A stretch of 64,000 nucleotides of DNA from CAVZZG01 sp963779685 (GCA_963779685.1 CAVZZG010000001.1:992001-1056000); one strand, 5' to 3'; shown: positions 1 to 8,730, counted from the stretch's first letter. Notes: generated from the sequence alone by a model not told the origin. Translations and numbers: made by a program.

Positions 1-1513
1 CACCGGCGATGACGTCGTGGCTGCAGCCGTTGAGGCCATCGGCGTTCCAGGCCGAGCCGGTCGCGATCACGACGTACTCGGCGCCGTACTCGGCGACGTC
101 CTGTGCCGTGAGGGCGACGTTCCGCACCACCTCGACGTTCTTCAGCTTGTCGAGCTGGATCCTGCGGTAGTCGACCAGGCGACCCCACTCGCCGAGCCCT
201 GGCAGGCGCGGGATCCAGCGCATGGCGCCGCCGATGTCGTCCTGCGCCTCGACCAGCTGGACGCGACGCATGCCCCGCTTGCCGAGCACCATCGCGCACT
301 CCATGCCGGCCGGGCCCGCGCCGACGACGAGCACGTCGTTGTCGGCATTGGCGGCCCGCTCGAACCGCTCGGGGTGCCAGCCGCGGCGATACTCCTCGCC
401 CGCGGTGGCGTTCTGCGTGCAGATCAGCGGCGGGCCTCCGATCTCCCAGCGCGAGATGCAGACGTTGCAGCCGATGCACTCGCGGATGTCCTCGGTCCGG
501 CCCTCGCGGATCTTGCTGGGCAGGTAGGGATCGGCGGTGGACGGCCGGCAGGTGGCGATGATGTCGATGGAGCCGCCCTTGATCGCGTCGACCATCGCGT
601 CAGGGCTCGTCCAGCGACCCACCCCGAGCACGGGCTTGGTGGTCACCTCGCGGATGCGCCGCTGCCACGGCAGGGCGCGGCCCTGCGGGTAGAAGCGGGA
701 GGGCGTCGCGTCCTCGCCCCACTCGGCGATGCCGGAGAGGTTGATGTCCCACACGTCCACGAGGTGGTCGACCATCTGGACGAAGGGGACGCAGTCTCGT
801 TCCAGTTGCGTACCGGCCTCGCCGATGAGCATGTCCGTCGACATGCGCACCGCGATCGCCGTGTCGTGACCGACGGCGTCGCGCACCTGTTCGATGGTCT
901 CGCGCCAGAAGCGGGCGCGGTTCTCGAGCGAGCCGCCGTACTCGTCCGTCCGCTTGTTGTAGAACGGCGTCAGGAACTGCTGCGGCAGGTAGGAGTGCGA
1001 GCCGTACACGTACACGATGTCGAACCCGGCCTGGCGGGCGCGCTTCGCAGCCTCGACGTAGAGCCCCTGGACGTAGTGGATGTCGTCGCGATCCATCTCG
1101 AGGCAGTACGACAGGTACTCGAAATCGGAGGCGATCTGCGAGGGGCCCTTCGGCACGCAGCGGGTCTCCATGCAGGGAGCGTGCGGCCCCCCGTACCAGA
1201 GCTCGCAGGCGGCGAGGGCATCGTGCTCGTGCAGCATCTCGCACATCAGCGACAGGTTCGCGACGTCGTCGTCATCCCAGAGCCTCGCCGAGACCCGGTG
1301 GGTGTCGTCGGACTCGGGCGAGATCGAGCAGTACTCCGTGCAGACCGCGCCGAACCCGCCCTCCGCCTTGACGGCGCGGAAGACCGCCTGGCTGTAGGGC
1401 TTCTCCGAGCCGAACCCGTTGCAGTGCGGGATCTGGTAGAAGCGGTTCTTCATGACCTTCGGGCCGATCGCGATCGGCTCGAAGAGCAGCTCGTAGCGCG
1501 GATCCATGGCCAT
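1..1513 (-). CDS. trimethylamine dehydrogenase-like FMN/4Fe-4S flavoprotein (C-terminus cut by window edge)
   Basis: Old-yellow-enzyme-type barrel followed by an iron-sulfur site and an ADP/FAD-type domain; about 504 codons are visible and the end lies outside the window. It would oxidatively demethylate trimethylamine to dimethylamine and formaldehyde. Residue-level signs are unusually complete: Cys31 in FYQIPHC matches the cysteine that links FMN covalently in the known enzyme; Tyr61 in TEYCSIS, the Trp of AEWGED and the Trp of CISRWEIGG match the three aromatic residues that bind trimethylamine; His in YGSHSYL and Asp in WGED match catalytic residues; CIGCNVC plus a later Cys ligate the 4Fe-4S cluster. 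The characterised dimethylamine enzyme has Gln instead of the first Tyr, so trimethylamine is favoured. Start ATG is preceded by GAGAGGAG at good spacing. Residue correspondences are from memory of the family. Confidence 0.9.
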   Translation of the reverse strand, partial: MAMDPRYELLFEPIAIGPKVMKNRFYQIPHCNGFGSEKPYSQAVFRAVKAEGGFGAVCTEYCSISPESDDTHRVSARLWDDDDVANLSLMCEMLHEHDALAACELWYGGPHAPCMETRCVPKGPSQIASDFEYLSYCLEMDRDDIHYVQGLYVEAAKRARQAGFDIVYVYGSHSYLPQQFLTPFYNKRTDEYGGSLENRARFWRETIEQVRDAVGHDTAIAVRMSTDMLIGEAGTQLERDCVPFVQMVDHLVDVWDINLSGIAEWGEDATPSRFYPQGRALPWQRRIREVTTKPVLGVGRWTSPDAMVDAIKGGSIDIIATCRPSTADPYLPSKIREGRTEDIRECIGCNVCISRWEIGGPPLICTQNATAGEEYRRGWHPERFERAANADNDVLVVGAGPAGMECAMVLGKRGMRRVQLVEAQDDIGGAMRWIPRLPGLGEWGRLVDYRRIQLDKLKNVEVVRNVALTAQDVAEYGAEYVVIATGSAWNADGLNGCSHDVIAG

Positions 1514-1589
1514 GGCTCGGCTCCTCTCGTTGAGCACGGCCGGAGTCCGCGGGCGCCTGGCCCGCAGCCGGCTCGACGGATGAGACAGC

Positions 1590-2051
1590 ATGCGTGGACC
1601 GCAGTCAACGGCGCCGGCCATCGTCTGCGGCAAACCCGACGCAACCTCTACGGGCTTGTACGATGCCGGGATCGAGCGCTGGCATCTTCCGTCGGTCGAC
1701 GCAACCGGGCAACGCGATCCGCGGGTGCTCTTCTCGACCCGCGAATGCCGGGCGGTCGTGATCGACCTTCGCGAGGGCGACGCGCTCGGCGAGCACTCCG
1801 TGCGCGAACGGGCGACGATCCAGGTCGTCGCGGGCTCCGTCTCGATCAGCGCCGGCGACCAGACGGTCGAGGCCGGGTCGGGCACGCTCGTGACGTTCGC
1901 GCCCGGCGAGCGACACAGCCTGCGCGCGCTGCAGGACGCGCGGGTCCTGCTGCTGCTGGCACCGTGGCCGGCCGAATCGCACTACTCGCCAGGCGAGGCG
2001 CACGACCCCCTCCGGATGCCGGCGAACGCTCGCACGCCGTCGCTCGGGTAG
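1590..2051 (+). CDS. small cupin-domain protein
   Basis: Single cupin barrel of up to 153 residues, with a conserved-looking core from about residue 50 to 130: an acidic/His segment (DALGEHSV), a turn with AGDQTVEAGSG and a second half ending FAPGERHSL. Cupins of this size bind a metal or small ligand and often act as isomerases, dioxygenase-like enzymes or sensors; the substrate cannot be read here. It diverges from the trimethylamine-dehydrogenase-like gene across only 76 bp and its stop lies 14 bp before the next gene, so it is probably co-transcribed with that dehydrogenase. The ATG has no clear Shine-Dalgarno and the first 20-25 residues look poorly conserved; a TTG near 1656 is an alternative start. 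Confidence 0.65.
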   Translation: MRGPQSTAPAIVCGKPDATSTGLYDAGIERWHLPSVDATGQRDPRVLFSTRECRAVVIDLREGDALGEHSVRERATIQVVAGSVSISAGDQTVEAGSGTLVTFAPGERHSLRALQDARVLLLLAPWPAESHYSPGEAHDPLRMPANARTPSLG

Positions 2052-2065
2052 CGAAGGTCTCCGAG

Positions 2066-3097
2066 GTGATCCGGGCCGTCTGCATGGCGCCGCTGGTGGA
2101 CGCGGCGCGGGCGTTCCTGGCCGACGAGCTCGGCTGGGACGTGGTCGAGAGTGCGCAGGCCGGGCCGGACCCGCATGCGGCCGTGGTGATCGTCGAGGGC
2201 CAGCCGCTGGGAGCGCCCCAGCTCGACGGGCTGCCGCAGCTGCGCCTGGTCGTCTCGGTGCGGGGCGAGCCGGCGAACGTCGACCTGGAGGAGGCCACAC
2301 GGCGGGGCATTCCCGTCCTTCACGCGCCGGGCCGCAACGCCGAGTCCGTCGCGGAGTTCACGATCGGCGTGATGATCGCCCTGCTCCGGCACGTCGTCAC
2401 AACGCACCAGCTCGTCCGGTCGCGCGCGCTGACCGAGGTGCGGCCGGAACGTCACCGCACCCGCCGCGACGTCACGTGGCGTCCCACCGATCCGGCGGCG
2501 GTCGTCCCGTACGAGGCGTTCAAGGGCCGGGCGCTGGGATCGACGGTCCTGGGCCTGCTCGGCCTGGGGGCGGTCGGCCGGCGGGTGGCGGGACTGGCCG
2601 GAGCCCTGGGCATGCCGGTGATCGGCCACGACCCGTACGTCGGCGGAGCGGTCGAGGGCGTCGAGCTCGTCTCCTTCGGCGAGCTCCTGCGGCGCTGCGA
2701 CGTGCTGTCGCTGCACGCCCGGGGGTCGGGGCCGCCGCTCATCGGTGCCGGTGAGCTCGGGCGGCTGAAGCCCGGCGCCGTGCTGATCAACACCGCCCGC
2801 GCCGCGATCCTCGACTACCCGGCCCTCACCGCGGCGCTGGCAGACGGGAGCCTGGCCGGCGCGGCCCTCGACGTGTACCCCGACGAGCCGCTGACGCCGG
2901 ACGACCCACTGCTCGAGCTCGGCAACGTGATCCTGACCCCGCACATCGCCGGCGCCTCAACCGACGTCGTACGGCAGCAGTGGGAGATCCTGATTCCGGG
3001 CCTCCGGTCGCTGCTCGTCGCCGGTCGTCCCGAGGACGCGCCGATCCGCAACCCGGCCGCACTGCCGGCGTACCTCGCCCGCGGCGGCCTGGCGTAG
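2066..3097 (+). CDS. D-isomer-specific 2-hydroxyacid dehydrogenase
   Basis: NAD-dependent D-2-hydroxyacid dehydrogenase of the phosphoglycerate-dehydrogenase-like family, 343 residues, the usual length for a short-form enzyme without an ACT domain. Visible: a Rossmann motif GLGAVG at about 166-171, catalytic Arg245 in INTARAA, Glu274 in YPDEPL and catalytic His293 in TPHIAG, so the Arg-Glu-His triad is intact. It interconverts a 2-oxoacid and a D-2-hydroxyacid; the substrate is unknown. GTG at 2066 is chosen because GAAGG lies about 8 nt upstream and it gives a natural beta-strand N-terminus (VIRAVCMAP); ATG 2084 is the alternative. It follows the cupin gene by 14 bp. The usual glycine-rich SxGxGxD loop of the substrate domain is altered to SVRGEPANVD. 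Confidence 0.88.
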   Translation: MIRAVCMAPLVDAARAFLADELGWDVVESAQAGPDPHAAVVIVEGQPLGAPQLDGLPQLRLVVSVRGEPANVDLEEATRRGIPVLHAPGRNAESVAEFTIGVMIALLRHVVTTHQLVRSRALTEVRPERHRTRRDVTWRPTDPAAVVPYEAFKGRALGSTVLGLLGLGAVGRRVAGLAGALGMPVIGHDPYVGGAVEGVELVSFGELLRRCDVLSLHARGSGPPLIGAGELGRLKPGAVLINTARAAILDYPALTAALADGSLAGAALDVYPDEPLTPDDPLLELGNVILTPHIAGASTDVVRQQWEILIPGLRSLLVAGRPEDAPIRNPAALPAYLARGGLA

Positions 3098-3156
3098 ATC
3101 CGCGGCTCCGACCACTGCGGCCTCCGACGCCGAGCAGCCCGCAGCGGATCGCGGTA

Positions 3157-3278
3157 GGCGCGGCGTCGGTGTCCCGTCTGCCGTCACGCGTTCGCCAGGA
3201 GGACCGCCTCCCCCAGGAATCGCACGCTCGCCTGCGGCTCGCATGCATTTCCCATGGGAGGACCGTCCCCCCGCTGCA
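3157..3278. repeat. intergenic repeat, copy A
   Basis: A 122-bp segment that recurs at 24856-24977 in the same orientation with no gaps and about 8 mismatches (about 93% identity by eye). It lies between the stop of the hydroxyacid dehydrogenase and the convergent E1 beta gene. It contains a short palindrome TCCCATGGGA and GGAGGACCGYCYCCC-like inverted segments. No convincing protein is encoded. Confidence 0.8.
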
Positions 3279-3294
3279 ACACAGCGCAAGATTG

Positions 3295-3329
3295 GGCCTC
3301 TATCCACCGCTGTGCGGTGGATAAAGGCC
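3295..3329. terminator. long hairpin, probable bidirectional terminator
   Basis: A 10-bp perfect stem (TATCCACCGC / GCGGTGGATA, loop TGT) extended after one mismatch by five further pairs (GGCCT / AGGCC). It lies between two convergent genes and its outer arm overlaps the stop codon of the E1 beta gene. No T-run follows, so termination efficiency is uncertain. Confidence 0.75.
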
Positions 3330-4321
3330 TAGAACCCCAGCTGCCGCTGGGCGGCCGCCACGATCGTCTCGGCCGACGGCATCAGCGCCTGCTGGAGATG
3401 GTGGGCGGCGGGGACGCGGGTGTCGGGCAGCGCGACCCGCTCGATCGGTGCGTCGAGGTTGTCGAAGCACTCGTCGGCGGTGCGCGCGGCGATCTCGGCC
3501 CCGAAGCCGCCGGTGCGATTGGCCTCGTGGACGACGATCAGTCGCCCCGTGCGCGCCACCGAGGCGGCGACGCTCGCGAAGTCGAGCGGCGCGAGCCAGC
3601 GCAGGTCGATCACCTCGGCCGACACGCCGTGCGCCGAGAGCTGGTCGGCGGCCGCCATCGCCGCGTGCACCATGCGGCTCCAGGACACCAGCGTGACATC
3701 GGTGCCGGGCCGGACGGTGCGCGCCCCGCCGATCGGCGGCGGCGGCCCGTCCAGGCTGACGGGGCCGGCGTCGGCGTAGAGGGCCCGGCTCTCGATGACG
3801 ATCGCGGGGTCGTTCGCGGTGATGGCCGTTCGCAGTAGGTCGTAGGCGTCCTGCGGCGTGGACGGAAGGCACACGAGCAGGCCGGGCGTGTGCGCGAACA
3901 GGGCCTCGAGGCTCTGCGAGTGCTGAGCGCAGGAGCCCGGCGTGATCGCCTGCTGCGTCCGGATCGTCAGCGGTGCGGTGAACCGGCCGCAGGACACGTA
4001 CCGCACGTTCGCGGCCTGGTTGACGATCTGGTCGAGGGCCACGAGCGTGAAGTCCATGAACATGATCTCGACGATCGGGCGGTAGCCGCGCATGCCGGCC
4101 CCGACGGCGGCGCCGAGGATCGCCGCCTCGGAGATCGGCGTGTCGAACACCCGCTGTCCCCCGAAGTCGCGATGCAGACCACGCGTCGCACCGAACGGTC
4201 CGCCGGGCTTGGCGACGTCCTCGCCGAAGACGAGCGTGTCGGCATGCTCGGCCAGGGCCCAGCGCAGGGCCGCGTTGACCGCCTGGATGTAGGTGAGTTC
4301 CTGCGCGGCTTCACGAGGCAT
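3329..4321 (-). CDS. 2-oxoacid dehydrogenase E1 component, beta subunit (PDH/acetoin type)
   Basis: 330 residues, the usual length of an alpha2beta2-type E1 beta subunit. N-terminal pyrimidine-binding transketolase fold (FGEDVAKPGGPFGAT at about 32-46, ISEAAILGAAVGAGM at about 63-77) followed by the C-terminal transketolase domain (EVIDLRWLAPLD, VVHEANRTGGFGAEIA). With the alpha subunit it would decarboxylate a 2-oxoacid or acetoin-like substrate using thiamine diphosphate. Its start overlaps the stop of the alpha gene by 11 bp. No lipoyl E2 or E3 gene is in the window, so the acyl acceptor must be elsewhere or the enzyme may work differently. It is the last gene of the operon starting at 9098. 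Confidence 0.9.
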   Translation of the reverse strand: MPREAAQELTYIQAVNAALRWALAEHADTLVFGEDVAKPGGPFGATRGLHRDFGGQRVFDTPISEAAILGAAVGAGMRGYRPIVEIMFMDFTLVALDQIVNQAANVRYVSCGRFTAPLTIRTQQAITPGSCAQHSQSLEALFAHTPGLLVCLPSTPQDAYDLLRTAITANDPAIVIESRALYADAGPVSLDGPPPPIGGARTVRPGTDVTLVSWSRMVHAAMAAADQLSAHGVSAEVIDLRWLAPLDFASVAASVARTGRLIVVHEANRTGGFGAEIAARTADECFDNLDAPIERVALPDTRVPAAHHLQQALMPSAETIVAAAQRQLGF

Positions 4322-5260
4322 GGAGATGCTCCCTGGCGGTCGCCGGGTCGGCCGGCGCGACCAGCTCGGCGAGCTGGATGGCGGCCGTGAGCGCCTCCTC
4401 GACCTCGGTCTCGATCCGGTCGAACTCGGCCACCAGGTGCAGATGCTCGCTCCGCAGCCGGGCGAGCGGCTCGTGCGCGGCGATCTCCTCGAACTCGCCG
4501 CGTGGGCGGTAGTGCTGGACGTCGCCGGTGTAGTGGCCCACCAGGCGGTCGCACAGGGCCTCGATCATGGACGGCCCGCCGCCGGCCCGCGCGCGGGCGG
4601 CGGCCTCGGCCACGGCGGCCTGCACCGGCGCCGTTGCCCGCCCGTCCACCGTGACGCCGGGCATGCCGTAACCGGACGCGCGGTCGGAGAGGCGCTCGAC
4701 GCGGACCATGTCGCGGATCGGCGTCATCTCCGAGTAGACGTTGTTCTCGACCACGACCACGAGCGGCAGGTCCATGACCGCCGCGAAGTTCAGTGCCTCG
4801 TGCACGGAGCCCTGGTTGAGGGCGCCGTCGCCGATCGCGACCAGGCTGATCGGCGCCCGCCCCGTCGAGGGAGGCGGCCAGCGCCGCGCCGAGCGCGATG
4901 GGCACGCCGGCCCCGACGATCGAGTTCTCGCCCAGCAGCCCGTGCGCCGCCGAGGACAGGTAGGCCGACCCGCCCCGGCCGCCGCACAGCGGCGAATCAC
5001 GCCCCATCAGCTCGGCGAACAGGTCGGGCAGTGGCACCCCGCGGGCGACCGCCCAGCCGTGGCCGCGGTACGTGACGGTCAGGGCATCGCGCGGCTCGAG
5101 CACCGCGACACGCCCCCACGCAGATCGCCTCCTGGCCGGAGCAAAGGTGCATCGACCCGCGGATCCGCTCGGCCCGCCACAGCTCGAGGCTGCGCTCCTC
5201 GAACCGCCGGATGGTGCGGATCTCGCGGTAGTCGGCGAGCGGGTCGGAGGGGGCCGTCAC
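4311..5260 (-). CDS. 2-oxoacid dehydrogenase E1 component, alpha subunit, with two apparent frameshifts
   Basis: Thiamine-diphosphate-binding E1 alpha subunit spread over three reading frames. The first frame (from GTG 5260) gives the N-terminal helix and SGQEAICVG; the second gives VTYRGHGWAVARG to LGAALAASLDG; the third gives ISLVAIGDGALNQGSVHEAL, the TPP-binding GDG...N motif, through to the C-terminus. Dropping one base from the C-run 5113-5117 and one from the C-run 4860-4863 restores a continuous protein of about 315 residues with every family motif in place. The start overlaps the binding-protein stop (GTGA). Both lesions are +1 and nothing else is damaged, so sequence error is as likely as a real pseudogene. 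Confidence 0.82.
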
Positions 5261-6714
5261 GCGGGATCCTCGATTCGGACGTCGTTGTAGAACGGGTACA
5301 GGTTCGCCGGGTAGGGCGTCCAGCCGCGGACGCGGCGGTGGTGGACGTACACGTCGGTCGGTGTCACCAGCGGAAGGTACGGGAGCTCCGTGGCGGCGAC
5401 CCGCTGCACCCTCGCCGCGGCGGCCGTCAGCTCCGCCCGGCTACCGGCGTGCAACCACTCCCCGAAGGCCGTATCGAGGGCCGGAACCGCGGCGTGCTGC
5501 CAGTTGGGCATCGGGTCGCCCCAGCTGGCCGTGAAGCCGATGATGGCGTCCATCGGGTCCTGCCAGAGCCACTTGCCGATGAAGGCCGGCGGCCCGTCGT
5601 CGAGCGCGCCGTAGAAGTCGTCGAAGGGAACGACGTGCCGGAGCCTGAGCCGTACGCCGATGCGGTGAAGCTGCGCCGCGACCTCGTCCGCGACGCGCCG
5701 CAGCACGGTGTCGTCCTGCGACACGCACTCGACTTCGAAGCGCACGCCGTCGGCCCCCCGGGGATGCCCGGCGGCGTCGAGCATGCGTTCGGCCTCGGCC
5801 GGATCGCACGCCGGTGAGGCGTCGACGGACGGGTCGTAGTACTCGTCGCCGGGCGGGAGCGGGCCGTACGTGGCCGTGCCGAGCCCGGCCAGCGGCCCCC
5901 GCACGATGGCCTCCCGGTCGAGCGCCAGCGACAACGCCCGCCGGACGCGGACGTCGTCGAAGCCGAGGTCCGCGCGCCGGAAGTCGAGCGCGAGGTAGAC
6001 GTTCGACTGCTGCGGGTAGCTGATGACCTGGAACCGCGGGTCGGCCCGCAGGCGATCGACCTCGGCGAGGGGCGGGCCGTGCATGCAGTCGACCTCGCCG
6101 GCCTCGAGCGAGGCCAGCCGCTCGCCCTCGTCGGCGATCGCGACCCACTCGATCTCGTCCAGCGCCGGACGTGCGCCGTGGTAGCCGTCGAAGCGCTCCG
6201 CCACCACGCGCTCGGGCGACCACGACCTCAGCCGGAACGGACCGGTGCCGTCGGCCCGGTCGTAGCCGTGGCGGTCGGGGCCCGACCTGCGGGTCACTTC
6301 GCCGTGGATGGCCGTGTGCGTCCCCCACAGCAGCGAGGGCAGCCGGGCGTACGGGTAGTGGAGCCGGAACGCCAGGGTCTGCGGGTCGGGTGCGGTGACG
6401 GTGTCGACGGGATCCCAGTACCACAGCTGGTCGGTGCCGCCGCCGAACCGCAGGTGGTCGAGCGCGGCCGCCAGCGCCGGGGCGTCGCAGGGCTGACCGG
6501 AGTGGAAGGCGACGCCCGGCCGGACGCGGAAGCGCCATTCCATGCCGTCGTCGGCGATGTCCCAGCCCTCGACGAGGGTGGGCGCCGCCCACCAGTCGGG
6601 CGCCTTGGTGACGATGGTCTCGTAGATCGCCACGCTGGGCGGATCGATGTGCGCGCCGTCGCGCGGGTCGATGCGCGAGAACGGATAGTCGAAGGCCTCG
6701 CGGAGCCGCGTCAT
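5257..6714 (-). CDS. ABC-type solute-binding protein, family 5 (Opp/Dpp), lacking a signal peptide
   Basis: 485 residues matching the peptide/nickel/opine-binding SBP family 5 along its length: VAIYETIVT, GMEWRFRVRPGVAFHSG, DGTGPFRLRSW, SLALDREAI and a C-terminus ending PFYNDVRIEDPA. It is a diverged paralogue of the binding protein at 17094-18797, sharing ATYGP, MLDAAG and the terminal YNDV. The N-terminus starts directly with mature-type sequence (MTRLREAFDYPFSRIDP): no hydrophobic helix, lipobox or twin-arginine motif, and no upstream in-frame start that would add one, because the ATG overlaps the hydrolase stop (ATGA). It may be a cytoplasmic ligand-binding protein, or secretion may depend on a misassembled start. 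Surrounded by catabolic enzymes rather than permeases. Confidence 0.85.
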   Translation of the reverse strand: MTRLREAFDYPFSRIDPRDGAHIDPPSVAIYETIVTKAPDWWAAPTLVEGWDIADDGMEWRFRVRPGVAFHSGQPCDAPALAAALDHLRFGGGTDQLWYWDPVDTVTAPDPQTLAFRLHYPYARLPSLLWGTHTAIHGEVTRRSGPDRHGYDRADGTGPFRLRSWSPERVVAERFDGYHGARPALDEIEWVAIADEGERLASLEAGEVDCMHGPPLAEVDRLRADPRFQVISYPQQSNVYLALDFRRADLGFDDVRVRRALSLALDREAIVRGPLAGLGTATYGPLPPGDEYYDPSVDASPACDPAEAERMLDAAGHPRGADGVRFEVECVSQDDTVLRRVADEVAAQLHRIGVRLRLRHVVPFDDFYGALDDGPPAFIGKWLWQDPMDAIIGFTASWGDPMPNWQHAAVPALDTAFGEWLHAGSRAELTAAAARVQRVAATELPYLPLVTPTDVYVHHRRVRGWTPYPANLYPFYNDVRIEDPA

Positions 6715-7529
6715 GACGCTCGCAGGAACTCGAGGATGACCGCCTCCGACTCGCGGGCGCGTTCCACCAGATTGCCGTGCCCGCAGCCCTCGAAGACGTG
6801 GAGCCGCGCGCCGGCGATGCCGGCGGCGATGGCGCGCACCCCGGCGCCGTCCGGACCGGTGTCGAGCGGGGTGAGGATGTCCTCCGATCCGACCAGCACC
6901 AGCGTGGGCGCCGAGATCCGCGCCAGGACGTCGGTCACGTCGGCCTCGATCATCGCGTCGCAGGCCGCGACGAAGACCTCGGTCGTGACGTTGCGCGCGG
7001 TCACGGCGCGGATCTCCTCCAGGGCGTCGTCGCCGACGGTGTCGAGGTAGCCGCGCGAGAACGCCTTCGTGCAGAGCTCGATCGCCAGTTCCGTACTGTC
7101 GACGCCATAGGCGCGCGCCACCATCTTCCACACCTCGAGCTGGAAGCGGGCCATGCGGTCGCACTTCGCGACCGCGCCGGAGATCACGAGCCGGTCGACC
7201 CGCTCGGGGTGGTCGGCAGCGAAGCGCGACGCGATGAACCCGCCCATCGAACCGCCGTGCACGTGGCAGCGCTCGACCCCGAGCGCCGTCAGCAGGGCGG
7301 CCAGATCATCCGACCAGACCTTCATGGTGTAGGCCTGGCCCTCCGGCCGGTCGCTGGAGCCGTACCCGCGGTGGTCGTACTCGATGACGGAGAAGTGCTG
7401 CGCCATCGCCTCGGTGATCGTCTCGTACCCCTCGTGAGCGCTGATCGCCCCGCCGATCTGCACCAGCGGCGGGCCGTCGCCCACGATCCGGTACCAGAGT
7501 TCGCATCCGCCGACGTCAACCTTCGCCAT
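6711..7529 (-). CDS. alpha/beta hydrolase
   Basis: 272-residue alpha/beta-hydrolase-fold enzyme of the short, lidless-looking class. The nucleophile elbow is GGSMGG with Ser94; an oxyanion-type HG-like segment lies near residue 26-33; the acid is probably the Asp in LVGSEDILTP and the catalytic His is in FEGCGHGNL. It would hydrolyse an ester, lactone or carbon-carbon bond of the pathway substrate. Start ATG has GGAGG 8 nt upstream. It overlaps the M20 gene upstream by 14 bp and the binding-protein gene downstream by an ATGA, so it is an internal gene of the 9098-3329 operon. Confidence 0.88.
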   Translation of the reverse strand: MAKVDVGGCELWYRIVGDGPPLVQIGGAISAHEGYETITEAMAQHFSVIEYDHRGYGSSDRPEGQAYTMKVWSDDLAALLTALGVERCHVHGGSMGGFIASRFAADHPERVDRLVISGAVAKCDRMARFQLEVWKMVARAYGVDSTELAIELCTKAFSRGYLDTVGDDALEEIRAVTARNVTTEVFVAACDAMIEADVTDVLARISAPTLVLVGSEDILTPLDTGPDGAGVRAIAAGIAGARLHVFEGCGHGNLVERARESEAVILEFLRAS

Positions 7530-8730
7530 CGAGGAACCTCCTTGCCGCGTCGGCATAGATGCAGGCGGCATCGACGATGCCCTGCACGGGGACGTACTCG
7601 TTCGGCCGGTGGGCCGTCGTGAGGAGGCCGGGACCGAACGCCGGCACCGTCGGGATCCCGGCGTCGAGTTGGAGGAACGGCGCGTCCGTCCCGCCCGGAA
7701 ACGCGCCCAGCGGCGGCGCCTCGCCGAGCACATCAGCCGACGCGGCCTGCAGCGCGACCACGATCGGATGGTCGGGCGCGATCTCGCACGGTCGCAACCA
7801 GAACTCGACCTCGAAGTCGGCGTCGAGGCGGTCGTCCGCAGCCCGGGCCCGGGCCAGGAACGCCGCCAGGTCGGCTGCGACGCCCTCGCGGGTCATGCCC
7901 GGAAGGCAGCGGACGTCGCAGAGGATCTCGGCCTGGTCGGCGATGACGCCGTAGCCCGCGCCGCCCTGCATCCAGAGCGCCGGGTTGAGGGTGGGGCCGC
8001 GCGGCACCAGCGGGTGGGGCTCGTACGTGAACACCGCCGGGCCCTCGGCCTCCAGCTGCGCGATCAGGCGAGCCGCCATCAGGTTCGCGCTCACGGCGGG
8101 CACCTGGTCGGACAGGCTCGAGTGAAAGGGCGTGCCACGCACGCGGATCCGGAAGAGCGCGTTCCCGCGCGACACGAGCCTGATGGCCTCCCAGTCGCGG
8201 GTGACGCCGGCCGGCTCGGCGACGATCGCCGCGTCTGCCGCGATCAGCCCCTCCTCCGCCAGGAATCGCGCACCGAAGCCGGCGCCGGCCTCCTCGTCGG
8301 CGGTGAGGGCGAGCACGAGATCGCCGGCGGCACCATGCGCCGCGATCGCGGCTCCGGCGTAGACCATGGCCGCGACCGCGCCCTTCATGTCGACTGCCCC
8401 TAGGCCGATCAGATCGTCGCCGGCGATCGTCGGCGCGTACGGGTCGTGCGACCACGCCGCGAGCTCCCCGGGTGGACGGGTGTCGAGGTGCCCGTTCAGC
8501 AGGAGAGTCGGCCCGCCGCCGCGGCCCGGGATCCGCGCCAGCACGTTGGCGCGCGCGGGCTCGCGACCGACCGTGCGGACGTCGCCGAGCCCGAGGCGCC
8601 GGAGGCGGTCGACGACCAGGGCCGCCACCGCCTGTTCGTTGCCCGGCGGGTTCGGACTGGGCGTCGCCACGAGCTCGCAGGCGAAGGCGATCAACTCGTC
8701 CCGGCGTGCCTCGATGAACGCCTTCGTCAT
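7516..8730 (-). CDS. M20-family metallopeptidase/amidohydrolase (ArgE/DapE type)
   Basis: 404-residue zinc-dependent deacylase or peptidase of the M20 family. Metal and catalytic signatures are present in order: NGHLDTRP (His, Asp), GAVDMKGA (bridging Asp), TADEEAGAGF (catalytic Glu and metal Glu), AEPAG, and a late His in TTAHRPNEYV; the dimerisation domain lies between about residues 175 and 290. Such enzymes release an acyl group or amino acid from an N-acylated substrate, which fits a pathway fed by a peptide-type ABC importer. The start overlaps the stop of the DUF1330-like gene (ATGA), suggesting coupling. Confidence 0.9.
   Translation of the reverse strand: MTKAFIEARRDELIAFACELVATPSPNPPGNEQAVAALVVDRLRRLGLGDVRTVGREPARANVLARIPGRGGGPTLLLNGHLDTRPPGELAAWSHDPYAPTIAGDDLIGLGAVDMKGAVAAMVYAGAAIAAHGAAGDLVLALTADEEAGAGFGARFLAEEGLIAADAAIVAEPAGVTRDWEAIRLVSRGNALFRIRVRGTPFHSSLSDQVPAVSANLMAARLIAQLEAEGPAVFTYEPHPLVPRGPTLNPALWMQGGAGYGVIADQAEILCDVRCLPGMTREGVAADLAAFLARARAADDRLDADFEVEFWLRPCEIAPDHPIVVALQAASADVLGEAPPLGAFPGGTDAPFLQLDAGIPTVPAFGPGLLTTAHRPNEYVPVQGIVDAACIYADAARRFLDGEG

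Noticed and set aside
17..3097. A 1026-codon open frame on the plus strand
   Set aside because: Only its last third (2066-3097) encodes a real dehydrogenase; the rest is antisense to the trimethylamine-dehydrogenase-like gene and out of frame with the cupin. High GC keeps the frame open.
3157..3278. Repeat copy A as an insertion sequence or coding gene
   Set aside because: Too short, no transposase, no terminal inverted repeats or clear target duplication; short frames in it are not alike in the two copies in any one consistent frame with a start.
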